Shown: piece by piece, positions 35,268 to 45,900 of the stretch
How positions within the stretch are numbered: the first letter of the stretch is position 1
Layout: each line of letters opens with the position of its first letter
Assembly: GCA_033065855.1 (NCBI GenBank)
Contig: JAVXUO010002452.1
Coordinates: 62,001-126,000, forward strand
Origin: Escallonia rubra
Taxonomy: Eukaryota; Streptophyta; Magnoliopsida; Escalloniales; Escalloniaceae
DNA: 64,000 nt
Reading direction: 5' to 3'
Position numbers and translations under genes: made by a program
Notes under the pieces: model-generated
Database searches by the model: none
What the model saw: the letters and a program-made list of their open reading frames with translations, nothing else
What the model was told of the DNA's origin: nothing

Positions 35268-38200
35268 TCATTTGTACCATACTTGGGGGATGTTGGCTAT
35301 GAGGGGCCAATAATCTCTCTTCTCCTTGGAGCACCTTCGTTCCAGAAGCGGGCAGTTCCAGATTTGTAGGCTTGAAAGCGTGGGAAGCAGCCCACGCGGC
35401 AGTGATCGAAACTTTGGGCAATCCCATATGGTTAGCTCTTCAAGGGAGGTGAGGCTTTGGAAGAGGCCCCTGGGAATGCATTCCCCCTCATTCTCCAAGT
35501 CCCAGATAGAGAGAACGGTCAGAGAGTTGTTTTCTGGAAGCTCAAGGGAGTTGTACCACCGGCACTCTACTCCTCTTCCATGAATTTTGAGTTTAGCAAG
35601 AGAGGCTGGGAGTCTTAGTGGGCCCCACCCTCCTCCACTGGGCCCTTTGATTTTGCCCCGGATCGATAGCAATTTTAGGTTGGGAGGCCAACAGCGTCTG
35701 GGAAGCCACTCGAGATTCGGGCAATCGCCTATACTCAGCTCCGTAAGAGATGCGAGGCCTTGCATCTGATGATGATCATCTGGGATTAAGTACTTCAGGT
35801 TCTCGCAGTGACCGATCCAAAGACATACCAGGCTGGGGGGAAAGCCCCCTCTCTCCGGAAACGACTCTAGGCCCGGACAATTGATTATAATCAATTTGGT
35901 GAGGTGCACGAAGTTGGACAAGCACCCTGGCAAGAACTCCATCTTGTCGCAACCCCATAATTCAAGTATCTTCAGTGTAGCGCGTATCCTCTGGCCTAGT
36001 GGAAAGGTTGCCAGAGACGGACAACCTCTAACTTCCAAGTCTTCAAGCTGAGAGAAGCTTTCTATCTTAATATCCTCAGCCTTGCCATCGTTTATATTGC
36101 TCTGTACCTCTTCTTCCGTGGATGTCGACAGGATAACCAGTCTTGGGCATTCCTTGATACTCAATGATCTGAGAGATTTCAGGCTCTTCAACCTGTTTGG
36201 GAGCTTCTCAAGCTTGTCGCAATTCCATATTTCTAGCTTCTCAAGATTCGGAGGGAGCTCTTGCCCTTCGTTTCCCACCAGAGATACTAGTCCTGAACAT
36301 TGCCAAACTGTTACTTCCCTTAAATTGACAAGATTATGACATGCATGATCTCCTTGCCACAAAGATACCAGTTCTTTGCATTTCTCGATCACCAGAACTT
36401 CAAGGCTTGCTCCGAGAAACTGTGTAACCCCTTCGTGCAGTCCCACCAGGGATACTAGCGCTGAACATTTTCTAACTTTTACTCCCCTTAAATTGACAAG
36501 ATTATGACATGCAGAATCTCCTTGCCACAAAGATTTCATTTCGTTACATTTCTCGATCACCAGAACTTCAAGTGTTGCTCCGAGAAACTGTGTAACCCCT
36601 TCGTGCAGTTTAACAAGCCTCGAGACTTCCCTAATTTCCAGGGTACTTGTGGCGCAGGCGACGGAAACCATAGATGTCAGAACCACTTCCTGGCATTGAC
36701 TTATTCTCAGGACTCGGATCGACGGAAGCCTCGGAAGTGAAATGTTGATTAAATTAGGGCAGCCAGCTATGATAAGCTCGCGAAGGCGAGGAAACATTTG
36801 TCGAAAGTTTCCATCATCTTCGCTCAAATTGGTGGACCATTCCTCCCAACTCACCATGTCAACAAATTCCAGAGTTTCAAGTGATGGAAAAGCATCTCTT
36901 ACATGTGGCCAGTCAATGCCGCATAACTCATTACCCACAGTTTTAACCCCTTGGATGCCTGATATACGTAACTTCTCGAGGAACGGTAGATGACCAAGTG
37001 ACGGTAAAGACGTACAATGTCTACAGTCACTGAGCGATATGTGCGCTAACTGGGAGAACGAGGGATCCCCAAGCCAACTAGGAAATTCGACGCCCCCGTA
37101 ATGTTTAACTTCGAGTCTTCTCAAGTTTGTAGAAGGTTTTAGCAACTCAATTACTTCCGTTTCAATCATTCCATTCCTAGTATCATCAAAATCACTACTC
37201 CATACCATCTCCAGTTCCTCCAGGCCTTGCTTGCTCGTTAAATTGGCCTCCCTTGCATCTTGAGCATCCATCACACACTGCAACCCGATGATGGAAAGCA
37301 CTCCCCTGAGATTCGATAGATCCCGCAACTCATTCACTTTCAATCCCCTGCCAAGAACTATCTTCGACAATGTGTGCAGGCTAGCCATCTTACACAGTCC
37401 TACTGGCATCTCCTTTAATTCCTCAGTACCAGCGATGTCAAGATGCCTTAGATTGATAAGATTTCGAGTGTCTGTGGGCAGCTTTGTTAGCCGACTGCAA
37501 TCCCGTAAAAGTAATGTCTGCAAATTGTAGAGCTCACTAACAGATTCAGGTAACTGTTCAACTCTAGTGCCAGAGACATTAAGATACCGTAGGTGTTTCA
37601 AATTTCCGATGGCGTTTGGCAGCTGTAATATCTCATAACCACTCAAAGACAGCACCCGTAAGAGGTGTAGTTGTGGCAGCAAGTCATTTACTACTTGGTT
37701 TGTTAAGTAGAAATGCGGCCACCACCTATGTCTCTTAAAAACTGGTAATGGTAAGAAAGTCCGCAGCTTACGTACTCTACTGAAAGCCTCAAATCTCTGG
37801 GAGCCATCATATTCATGACGAATGAAAGACGAGTGACGGGCTTTCAGGAGAGAATCCCTCCTGTGCTGGACATTGCTCTCGGCCTTATCTTCCAGGCTAA
37901 AGCACACACGTCCAGCAACATGTCGAGCTAGATCATTCACAAGGTCGTGCATTAGAAATCGTGATTCAGCACCCGTTTTTGAACGTTGAAAGAATGACCT
38001 TGATAATAGCTCGTCAAAGCATTGGAAACCAACATATTCCATCTCCTTGTGAGTTTCTGATGGCCTCAAGAAACCTTCCGCCATCCACAAAAGGACTAGT
38101 TCGTGCTTGTCGAATTCATAGTCCTTCGGAAATAATGAGCAGTATGCAAACAAACGCTTCAAATGAGAAGGGAGATGGTGATAGCTTAACCTTAGAACTG

Positions 38201-39470
38201 GAAGAATGTCATCGTTTTCCGCAGGTAAATCCCAAATTTTGCTATTTAGAATTTCCTTCCACTCACTTGGGTTCTCCTTAGTGCGAAGGAGGCCACCAAG
38301 TGATTTTGCTGCGAGAGGCAAGCCTTTACATTTCTTCGCTATTGCTTCTCCAGTTTCTTTGAAACTTGGATGTGCATCAAAGTTTTGCCATCCCCGTGCA
38401 TGATGAGCTAGGATGGAACAAATTCCCTCATTCTCAACCCCGTCCAGGTGATAATCCGGGACCGAACGCATGATTGACGCCACGCTGACGTTGCGAGTGG
38501 TAACAATAACTGTACTTCCAGGAGCCCCAGCGTGAAACGGGCGTGAGAGAACATCCCATTTTCCATATTTCTCGTTCCAAACGTCATCTAGAACGAGAAG
38601 AAACTTTTTGTTTGAAATCATCTCTTGTAACTTCACCTGGACCATGTTCAAGTCCTTGAAGTCTCTGGGCTCTAACGAAATCGCTTCGTAAATCCTCTGT
38701 GTTATTGCAAATTCGTCAAATTTGTCAGAGACGCAGATCCATGCCTTGAGAGCAAATGAATTCTTAACTTCCTCATCATTGTAGATCTCCTGAGCAAGAG
38801 TGGTCTTGCCTATACCACCCATACCAACAATAGGGATAACACGGAACCTTTCACTTCCCGATTCGCCCGCAAGACTCATTTTAGCGAGTATTGCTTGTTT
38901 ATCCTTTTCCCTGCCGCAAAATCCAGGATCGGGCAAGGAACATGTATCACGTGGCCTCCCGTCTCCCGTTATTTCAAACGTAGTACCTCCAGGATGGGCA
39001 TTCATCAAATTCAGATCACTTTTCTGTTTCAGAAGGTCCTGTAATCTTTCAGTGATCTCGTCTATCTTCGAACTTGTATGAAAATCAAACTTAACAGCAC
39101 GAGGAGTGAAATTGGTGGAACAACAGGCTGGGATGAGCTTTCGTAACATACTGGGGTTGCTAGCTTGAGTAGGTTGGGCCATCATCGGATTGCGGCGCAG
39201 AGCTTCGGTGGCCAACTCGTCCAGGAGGTCATCCAAGTCGTACGCCAGATCTTGGAGTTGTTCCAGCCACATATTCACCGATTCCTCCGCAATTTGCTTC
39301 GCCTCCGCGTCACTGAGCACCGCTTTGATCATCTCCAGTTTTGAACTCAAAGTTTCAAGCTGAGAGGGAATTCCCTCAGGGAGAGCCAGCTTCACTAGCT
39401 CGCCCGGGGCCAACTTGTCGAACAGCACAGTGAAGAATGCAGAGAGAAAGATCTCTGCGATCACAACCAT
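35268..39470 (-). CDS. CC-NBS-LRR (CNL) disease resistance protein, RPP13-like/R13L1 type
   Basis: This intracellular immune receptor senses pathogen effectors and triggers defence. It is a single exon of 1400 codons with no stop. Residues 1-150 are the coiled-coil N domain (VLSDAEAKQIAEESV, then LQDLAYDLDDLLDELATEAL). The NB-ARC shows the P-loop GMGGIGKTT (about 216-224), kinase-2 LLVLDDVW (291-298), RNBS-B GSTVIVTTR, GLPLAAKSLGG (383-393), RNBS-D CSLFPKDYEF and MHD in FLMHDLVNDLARH (about 507-509). The rest, from about 590, is leucine-rich repeats that give recognition specificity. A 56-codon LRR duplication lies at about 36275-36610. ATG at 39470 sits in ACCACCATGG, a good start context, and the N-terminus has family length. 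All key motifs are present, so it looks functional; the matching effector cannot be inferred. Confidence 0.95.
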   Translation of the reverse strand: MVVIAEIFLSAFFTVLFDKLAPGELVKLALPEGIPSQLETLSSKLEMIKAVLSDAEAKQIAEESVNMWLEQLQDLAYDLDDLLDELATEALRRNPMMAQPTQASNPSMLRKLIPACCSTNFTPRAVKFDFHTSSKIDEITERLQDLLKQKSDLNLMNAHPGGTTFEITGDGRPRDTCSLPDPGFCGREKDKQAILAKMSLAGESGSERFRVIPIVGMGGIGKTTLAQEIYNDEEVKNSFALKAWICVSDKFDEFAITQRIYEAISLEPRDFKDLNMVQVKLQEMISNKKFLLVLDDVWNEKYGKWDVLSRPFHAGAPGSTVIVTTRNVSVASIMRSVPDYHLDGVENEGICSILAHHARGWQNFDAHPSFKETGEAIAKKCKGLPLAAKSLGGLLRTKENPSEWKEILNSKIWDLPAENDDILPVLRLSYHHLPSHLKRLFAYCSLFPKDYEFDKHELVLLWMAEGFLRPSETHKEMEYVGFQCFDELLSRSFFQRSKTGAESRFLMHDLVNDLARHVAGRVCFSLEDKAESNVQHRRDSLLKARHSSFIRHEYDGSQRFEAFSRVRKLRTFLPLPVFKRHRWWPHFYLTNQVVNDLLPQLHLLRVLSLSGYEILQLPNAIGNLKHLRYLNVSGTRVEQLPESVSELYNLQTLLLRDCSRLTKLPTDTRNLINLRHLDIAGTEELKEMPVGLCKMASLHTLSKIVLGRGLKVNELRDLSNLRGVLSIIGLQCVMDAQDAREANLTSKQGLEELEMVWSSDFDDTRNGMIETEVIELLKPSTNLRRLEVKHYGGVEFPSWLGDPSFSQLAHISLSDCRHCTSLPSLGHLPFLEKLRISGIQGVKTVGNELCGIDWPHVRDAFPSLETLEFVDMVSWEEWSTNLSEDDGNFRQMFPRLRELIIAGCPNLINISLPRLPSIRVLRISQCQEVVLTSMVSVACATSTLEIREVSRLVKLHEGVTQFLGATLEVLVIEKCNEMKSLWQGDSACHNLVNLRGVKVRKCSALVSLVGLHEGVTQFLGASLEVLVIEKCKELVSLWQGDHACHNLVNLREVTVWQCSGLVSLVGNEGQELPPNLEKLEIWNCDKLEKLPNRLKSLKSLRSLSIKECPRLVILSTSTEEEVQSNINDGKAEDIKIESFSQLEDLEVRGCPSLATFPLGQRIRATLKILELWGCDKMEFLPGCLSNFVHLTKLIIINCPGLESFPERGGFPPSLVCLWIGHCENLKYLIPDDHHQMQGLASLTELSIGDCPNLEWLPRRCWPPNLKLLSIRGKIKGPSGGGWGPLRLPASLAKLKIHGRGVECRWYNSLELPENNSLTVLSIWDLENEGECIPRGLFQSLTSLEELTIWDCPKFRSLPRGLLPTLSSLQIWNCPLLERRCSKEKRDYWPLIANIPQVWYK
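36275..36610 (-). repeat. In-frame 168 bp LRR duplication inside the NLR
   Basis: Two copies 168 bp apart (AATTGACAAGATTATGACATG at 36323 and 36491 marks them, shown here less its last base's continuation) encode LHEGVTQFLGA.LEVLVIEKC and SLWQGD.ACHNLVNLR twice. The period is exactly 56 codons, so the frame is kept. Confidence 0.9.
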
Positions 39471-42400
39471 GGTGGTGTTTTTGCAAAGAGAAAGCTCAAG
39501 GCAAGGCAGATGAGCAGCAGAGTTATGAAGGGAAAACTCTGTTTCTTCCCTGAGAAAGCTTAAGCAATGAAGAGGAAAGTGGTTTCGGTGAAGTACAGGA
39601 AGTAGTCAAGTAAAGAAAGGAATGATGTTCAAGAAAGGGACAGCCACGCAAAGGGAGAATAGGAAATTTTAACAGCAGATAATAGAGTGTAATAATGTTT
39701 ATTCACTATGTAGGGCATCACGTAGTTTGGAGCAACAATTTGGGTTTTCACTTTGTTTATTTCCGAGCTATAGGATTTAATTTAGGTCTCAATTTAATCT
39801 TAATTTATCTCTTGAATTTAATGTTACAGTTTTTATTTTTTCTTTTTATGTAGAATATATATTTATCGGGAGTTTCTATTTATAGATACTTATGCTTATT
39901 TTCATGATTATTTGTATTGTTACAAATGTTGGATTAATTAAGAGCAATATTACGTTGATTTTAGATGGTATTAGAGTCATGGGATCTACAAATCTGGTTC
40001 AAGTTAGTTTGACCTTAAAGCCTCCAACTCTTTCAGAATCTAATTCACACCTTATAATGCAAGATGACCTGGATTTCCCTTCCTGCACTTTTTCCCTTTA
40101 TTTTTACCTTTTATGTACTGTTGTTGACCAATTAATTGAGAAGTATAGCTTAATGATTTTTTCTTGAATCATTTCTGTGATACATGGACATGTTGTGAAT
40201 CGGAATTTTGTTGCTTGCTTCTGTATGTTACAGGTTTTATTATTGCCATCATACATGTGGAAAGAATTGAAGAATGATTTTTTTGCAAATTCATGTATGA
40301 TCGAACTGGAACGAAAATGCTTCATACAAATAAGAATGTTGACAAAAATCAACCGGTTGGAATGTGCCAAAGCTCATAGAATCCAAGAAAGGAAAAAATT
40401 GTTAACCTCAATTACTAAATATCCTTCTTCCATAATACTAAGGCACGTAAAGTTTCATAAGGTTGGTTGCTTGCACAGGAAGACCAATTTTCTCATTAAA
40501 ATGGAAAAAAGAAAGATAGAAAGAATTCAATGACGAAAAAGTATCAAAAGAAGGTACAAGTATGACTTGAGAGCGATGAGCTTTATGGAAAGAGTTTGAG
40601 ATGCCATTACTTGAGAGTTCAAATGATTCAAAACTTGCTCATCTCTTAAATTATGTTATTTGATTTAGCACGTCGTAACATGTAATTATTTATGTTCATT
40701 GATCTTTTCAAGGCATAAGTACTTGACTGAGCTCTTTTAGACAATTTTTTTTTCCTTCATATCAATAAGTTGTGATGATTTCGTGCATTACTCCGTTAGT
40801 TGAAAATTTTAGATTATGATTGAACGATTGACACGTTGGTAGTCCGTTGGTCTTAGTTGAGATCACCCGAATCGATTTTAGATACCAATGCAATGATCAA
40901 AATTAGATACAAATTTAAAATTGCTTCATTTTAGATAATTATGTTTATTGTAATAAATGTAGATGCCTACGCGTGACGCGCGTACACCTTTTTAGTCTCT
41001 ATAAGTGACCTAACCGGGAGGTATTGTCACATGTGGTAAGTAGTTAAGCATATTGGTGCCGACGTAACCAATCATAAGGCGACATTTGAGTTTTGCACAA
41101 CATTAATATGACATTAGGAAAAAGGTTGATAGTTTCGTACTTTTAACATCGAAGATAAAAGGAGATTCAAAGAAAGCTCATCAAGTACCAACATAGAGCC
41201 AAAAGCACTGGAAGTAACAAATTCACGTACAGACTGTGTTTACAAATCTTAGTGGTAGCGAGTTAGCGTTAGGAATTTTGAATGACAATGATCAGTGAGA
41301 AATCGCATATCTCTCATCTACATGCTTGGCGTTGCATTTGGTGGTAAAAAAATTCCCCCTACAACTATCTCGGTTCATGCATGTATGCTTTATGAATTTT
41401 TGCCAGTCATAAATACGGGACTTGATCAATCAACTCTTATGTCTCTTCCTATTTTAAGTTTTCTAAAGAAAAATCAAGGGATGAGAGGAATAAGGGTCCT
41501 AAATCTCGAGAGTGATGATTGGGTTTTTATCATTACTTATCGTTATGGAGACTATAGAGTGAAAAAGAGGACGACTTTATGAAATTTTGGCAATTAATAG
41601 TTCGAGTAACCCTTACAAAGAACTTAATACCAGGTGCCCAGACTCGTCGGTGTGAATTCATGCACTATTACTGAAAAATCATTTTATGTGCCATCAATGT
41701 ATCAATTGTTTGCTTCACCAAATTCACAAAAATTCCACTAACAAAAAATACAAATGAATTTTAACCCTTAGAAATAAAATGGAGTTGTTATTTTGACCCT
41801 TGGAAATTATCGCTACAAGAAATGGACATCGTTGTACACAATGAAACGAGATGGAAAATGAATAATATTGAAAGTCCTAAATAATAATATTTTGAATTTT
41901 AGTGGTGATACTTGTAGGGAAAATGGCCAAAACTCTACAAGTGAACGATATGAAACTTTAGAAAGATCCTTATAAGTTACGGTTACTAGATTTGTTGCCT
42001 AAAATTGAGTTTCTGTATGTGCCTCACTAAATCTTTTGAGTTCATTTGATTATTGGTTTTAAAGATACAACAGTTAAACTCTCAACTCCTTATTTTTTAC
42101 AAACTTTGCTTTACATATATTAATCATAACTCTTTTCTGTTAGACACTTTATTATTGACAATTCTTTTTTGTTTAACTTCTGAATTTTCAATAATATCAC
42201 TTAGTATTAATTTATATACATGACATAGAAATATATTACAACAAATTGGACAAATCCAATATATCTAAAATACATTATTTACTTTTATTACTTCAATATC
42301 AAACTTGTAGTGTTTCGTGAGAATTAGATATTTGTACAAGATATTTAAAACTGATTACAATGACAGTATACCTTAGATAATAAGATATAATATGGAATAT

Positions 42401-42621
42401 CTACGATTCTCTTTATAGATAACTTGATGTGACAAAAAAAAACAAGTATGATAAATAGTGACAAATATTGGTGATAATTGACATATATAATTGAATTTGA
42501 AAGTAAAACCATATTTTGCGCAATGAACTTTTCACAATTGATTTACTTATTATCATTTAATTATAATAATTGTATTTTTTTTATCAACGTTTATGATATT
42601 TTTGTTTCAAATCACTATATA

Positions 42622-42648
42622 ACGTGCAAAACACGTGATTCTTACTAG
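42622..42648 (+). mobile_element. Helitron-like 3' terminus
   Basis: A small hairpin (ACGTG-CAAAA-CACGT) is followed eight bases later by CTAG and then T, the terminal structure of plant Helitrons, which end CTRR next to T. The 5' end was not found and no Rep/helicase gene is visible, so any element here is non-autonomous and of unknown length. Confidence 0.4.
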
Positions 42649-43189
42649 TGTATATATATATATTGTTCTTATGGAGAAAATGGAGACCGGACGAATGTAG
42701 AGTTTGATGTCCAAAATACAGGGGCATAACCAGAGAATGGTTTAGACGAGTCCCCAACCCTTCGGCATGCAATACCTCCAATGTCATCATACGTGACAAG
42801 GAAAAAGTTCAAATTCATGTTGTCACATATTCCCTGCAGCGAGAAGCACGAGAGAGCATAAAATGAGAGGCAGTGATCTCTTTATATCAGCCATCTATGT
42901 TGACTTAAAATGCTACATATGTACATGCATTTAGCCCTTAGCATTATTGTACGATGTGCATGCTTCACTAGTTTCAAATAATTCATAAAATTTACTAGAT
43001 TTCAGGTATCAATGTAAACAATGGAGAAAGAAGATGGATGCATTATTGCACTGCATCCATCCTTCCACCATTTTAATTTCTTTCTTCTTCTTCTTCTTCT
43101 ACTTTTGAAAAGCTGAAAGCAACGACGAGGATATATGTTTCGGACACACAAAGTTAAGAGGACAATTGTCTTTTTACTTCTTTTCTGTT

Positions 43190-43341
43190 ACGGTCGTAAA
43201 GCTTATGAAAAAGCTCAATAAAAACTCTTATAATTTTTACATTATTAATATTACTCTCTCATTTATTACTGTAACGCCTATGAAAAAGGCTCAATTAAAA
43301 CTCTTCTAAATTTTACATTATTAATGTCACTTTCTCATTTA
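43190..43341 (+). repeat. 76 bp tandem duplication
   Basis: Two diverged copies contain CTTATGAAAAAGCTCAAT / CCTATGAAAAAGGCTCAAT, each followed by ACATTATTAATRTYACT, 76 bp apart. Confidence 0.75.
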
Positions 43342-43389
43342 TCAGATAAAAAAAAAATTAGGTAGGAATAGGAAGTTCCGACAACTCCT

Positions 43390-43535
43390 CATGCCATAAA
43401 GGCAGATGAGTGGGCTTTAAGAAGGGACAACCATGTTGGTTCCCTGAAAAAGCTTAAAGCAATGAAGAGGAAATTGGTTTCAATCAGTCAAGTGAAGTCC
43501 TTCAATTACTGGCAGGCGTTACTCGTGCCACCATG
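43390..43535 (-). other. Orphan copy of NLR 5' flank, copy 1
   Basis: CTCATGCCATAAAGGCAGAT, then TTCCCTGAAAAAGCTTAAAG and CAATGAAGAGGAAATTGGTT, match the sequence upstream of the NLR (39500-39610) in the same orientation. No NLR coding sequence follows towards lower coordinates. Confidence 0.65.
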
Positions 43536-43548
43536 ACAGCCACACAAT

Positions 43549-44304
43549 TTTAGCTTGATTGCGAGTTTTTAGAAGAGAGAAAAGAAAAGAAAGGAAGAGA
43601 AGAGAATACAATTTTTCTTTCTCTTGTTTGTGAGTTTAAGGGAGAAAAGAAAGTATCATTCATTTTCCTTATTTGTGAGTTTAGAAGAAAAGAAAAGAAA
43701 AGAAAAGAAAAGAAAAGATATAATATTACATATACACCCTTATACAACATTGTGTTATTTCAGATAAAGACTTTAAAGTACGATCTTAGCTAAGAACATA
43801 ATTCTGTCGAGAAAAAAATTGGTCATCATGGACATCACAGACAGCTTATACCATAATAATGTGATAAGTCTCATATCCTCAGTTAATGCCACAATAAAAG
43901 TCACGAGTTGACTACAAAAGTCTAATCATTCTAAAGAATAAGTTCGTGACACTTGCCTGAGATTGCAGGAGATGAAGCCAACCATCACTTCTTCTGTTTG
44001 TTTGTAATAAATAGTATAATTTGTTTTTGTAAAACACCCTAGGACAAAAAAGTCATTAAAAATTCAGCCATCATAGTCTCAAGGGTATTATGGGTATTAT
44101 TAAAATATCACTTGTGAGAGTTTCTTTTCTCTCCCTTACTTCCCAATTTTGGGAGGAAAGATTTAGTGACAAAAGAGCCTCAAACTTTCCTTCCTTTTCT
44201 CTTCTTTTCTCTCCTTAAAAAAACTCACAAACTAAAGAAAAGGAAGGAAAGGGGCCACTTTCCTTTCTTTTCTCCCCTAAAAAAAACTCGCAAACAAGCT
44301 AAAA
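43549..44304. mobile_element. MITE-like inverted-repeat element
   Basis: The ends pair: TTTAGCTTGATTGCGAGTTT at the left and its near reverse complement AAACTCGCAAACAAGCTAAA at the right, continued by purine-rich GAAAAGAAAAG on the left against CTTTTCTTTTC on the right. It is about 756 bp, has no coding potential, and no clear target duplication was seen. Confidence 0.5.
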
Positions 44305-44540
44305 GTGAAAATATTTTATGACAGCAACTCGTGCAAAACTTTCCGTGATGTATTTTTTTTACTTACATAGACCATATTTTATCACTGAAAAAGCGAATCA
44401 AGAAAGTTTGCTCATGTGAGTGAGTTTTTCTTGAAAATATAGCTTTAATTTGCTACACCAACTTCACATAATAATTAATCATAAAATATTACTAATTAAA
44501 CTGTAATTACCTAACCATCAAACTTGTCAAGACGTATGGC

Positions 44541-44635
<95 letters not shown>

Positions 44636-45900
44636 AAAATTGTTAAGTATTTTAACTGGCATGCAATTTCAAGAAATAGCGAATTAAAAGTAAACTCACG
44701 CTGACGTGTAAGAGTCGGTACAAAATCATTGTCTTAAAGGTTTTATCCTCTTCCTATGCACGTGTTCCAACGAACGATAAACCTTACAAGATAAAATTCA
44801 AAGCTCGTAACGTTGCCTTTTCTATGTATGCTTTTATAGGAAGAATGTTGAACTAGCATGATCAAGTCACCTAAAGACTGAAAATGTAGAGAATGTAGAG
44901 AGCATATAAAAGTATCAAGCATATTTCTTGATGTGTGTTTTCTATGGTATGAGTGGTCTCCTTTTATAGTAGAAGAAGACTATGGTTTACACATACAATA
45001 ATAAATTACAACGCTAAAAAAACATTAAGAATAAAATTATGGCAATGTTTAATACAATACGTTGCATTGACTAGAATAAATAAAGAAAATAAATTAAGGT
45101 TTTAAAGCTGTAATAAAAGAATTTGTAAATAAAAATAAAAGTAAATTCTAATCATCCCCAACAAAGGTTTAAAATCTTATAATATGAAAAAGTACATTAA
45201 GTATGAGCAACATTATACTGCACAATGGGTGTAAGTGCCGCCCGATCGAGCTTGAACCTAGACTATTGACGATTTCCATTTGAGGGAGTCATAATGGACT
45301 ACAAATTGAATTAGTTCCTTTGATCAAACTTCAATTAGTCACACATGCAGTATTGATATAGGGCTTGGTTCAAGCGATAGCTCTTTTAAAGGCCATGTGC
45401 ACTAATCTTGATTCTCACGAGAGTCTTTAGGGATCAGCCCAGTTTCGAGAGTCGCGGCCTCACAACCACTCTCATTTAGGTGAGTCCTCCAAGGATACGT
45501 GTGACTGTACCTCGTAAAAATATCCGCATGGGATTCATTCAGGGTAAAATGCTTCCTTAACATCACACTAAGTAGCACTATCACCATAGGGATGGGGTGG
45601 AGACGCTCTCCTGTTAAAGTAATGCTATCATTATGAATCACGCTCTACGGGTCGTTCCTACCCATTGAACTTTCTTCATGGGATCTCTAACCATAAAAGT
45701 TAGGCTACCCCCACTGGTGACTCCTTGTGGGCTTAAACCCTATCCCCCTCGATGAGTCAAATACACCCTTCTTGGATGGACCTTTAGTTAAGTTATCAAC
45801 CAATTTTTTTTTAGATCACACAAAATTAAGAGATATCACATTTTTATATACTAGTCCCTTGACTGACTTGTATCTTACTTTTACGTGCCTGTTTACTTTT
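44305..45900. other. AT-rich spacer with 88 bp TA microsatellite
   Basis: 44545-44632 is a pure TA repeat of 44 units, likely to be length-variable. The stretch 44700-45900 may include LTR or leader sequence belonging to the copia fossil downstream, but no LTR pair could be shown. Confidence 0.5.

Larger units (their letters stand above)
39471..43548. other. NLR 5' flank and AT-rich spacer
   Basis: 39471-39620 is the leader and proximal promoter side of the resistance gene. The block TTCCCTGAGAAAGCTTAAGC and AATGAAGAGGAAAGTGGTTT around 39540-39590 recurs at 43430 and 48660. Beyond that the sequence is AT-rich with no gene that I recognise, except a Helitron-like end at 42622-42648 and a small tandem repeat at 43190-43341. 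Confidence 0.5.

Noticed and set aside
45180-45720. Possible organelle DNA insertion
   Set aside because: No recognisable plastid or mitochondrial gene sequence; it more likely belongs to the neighbouring retroelement fossil or spacer.
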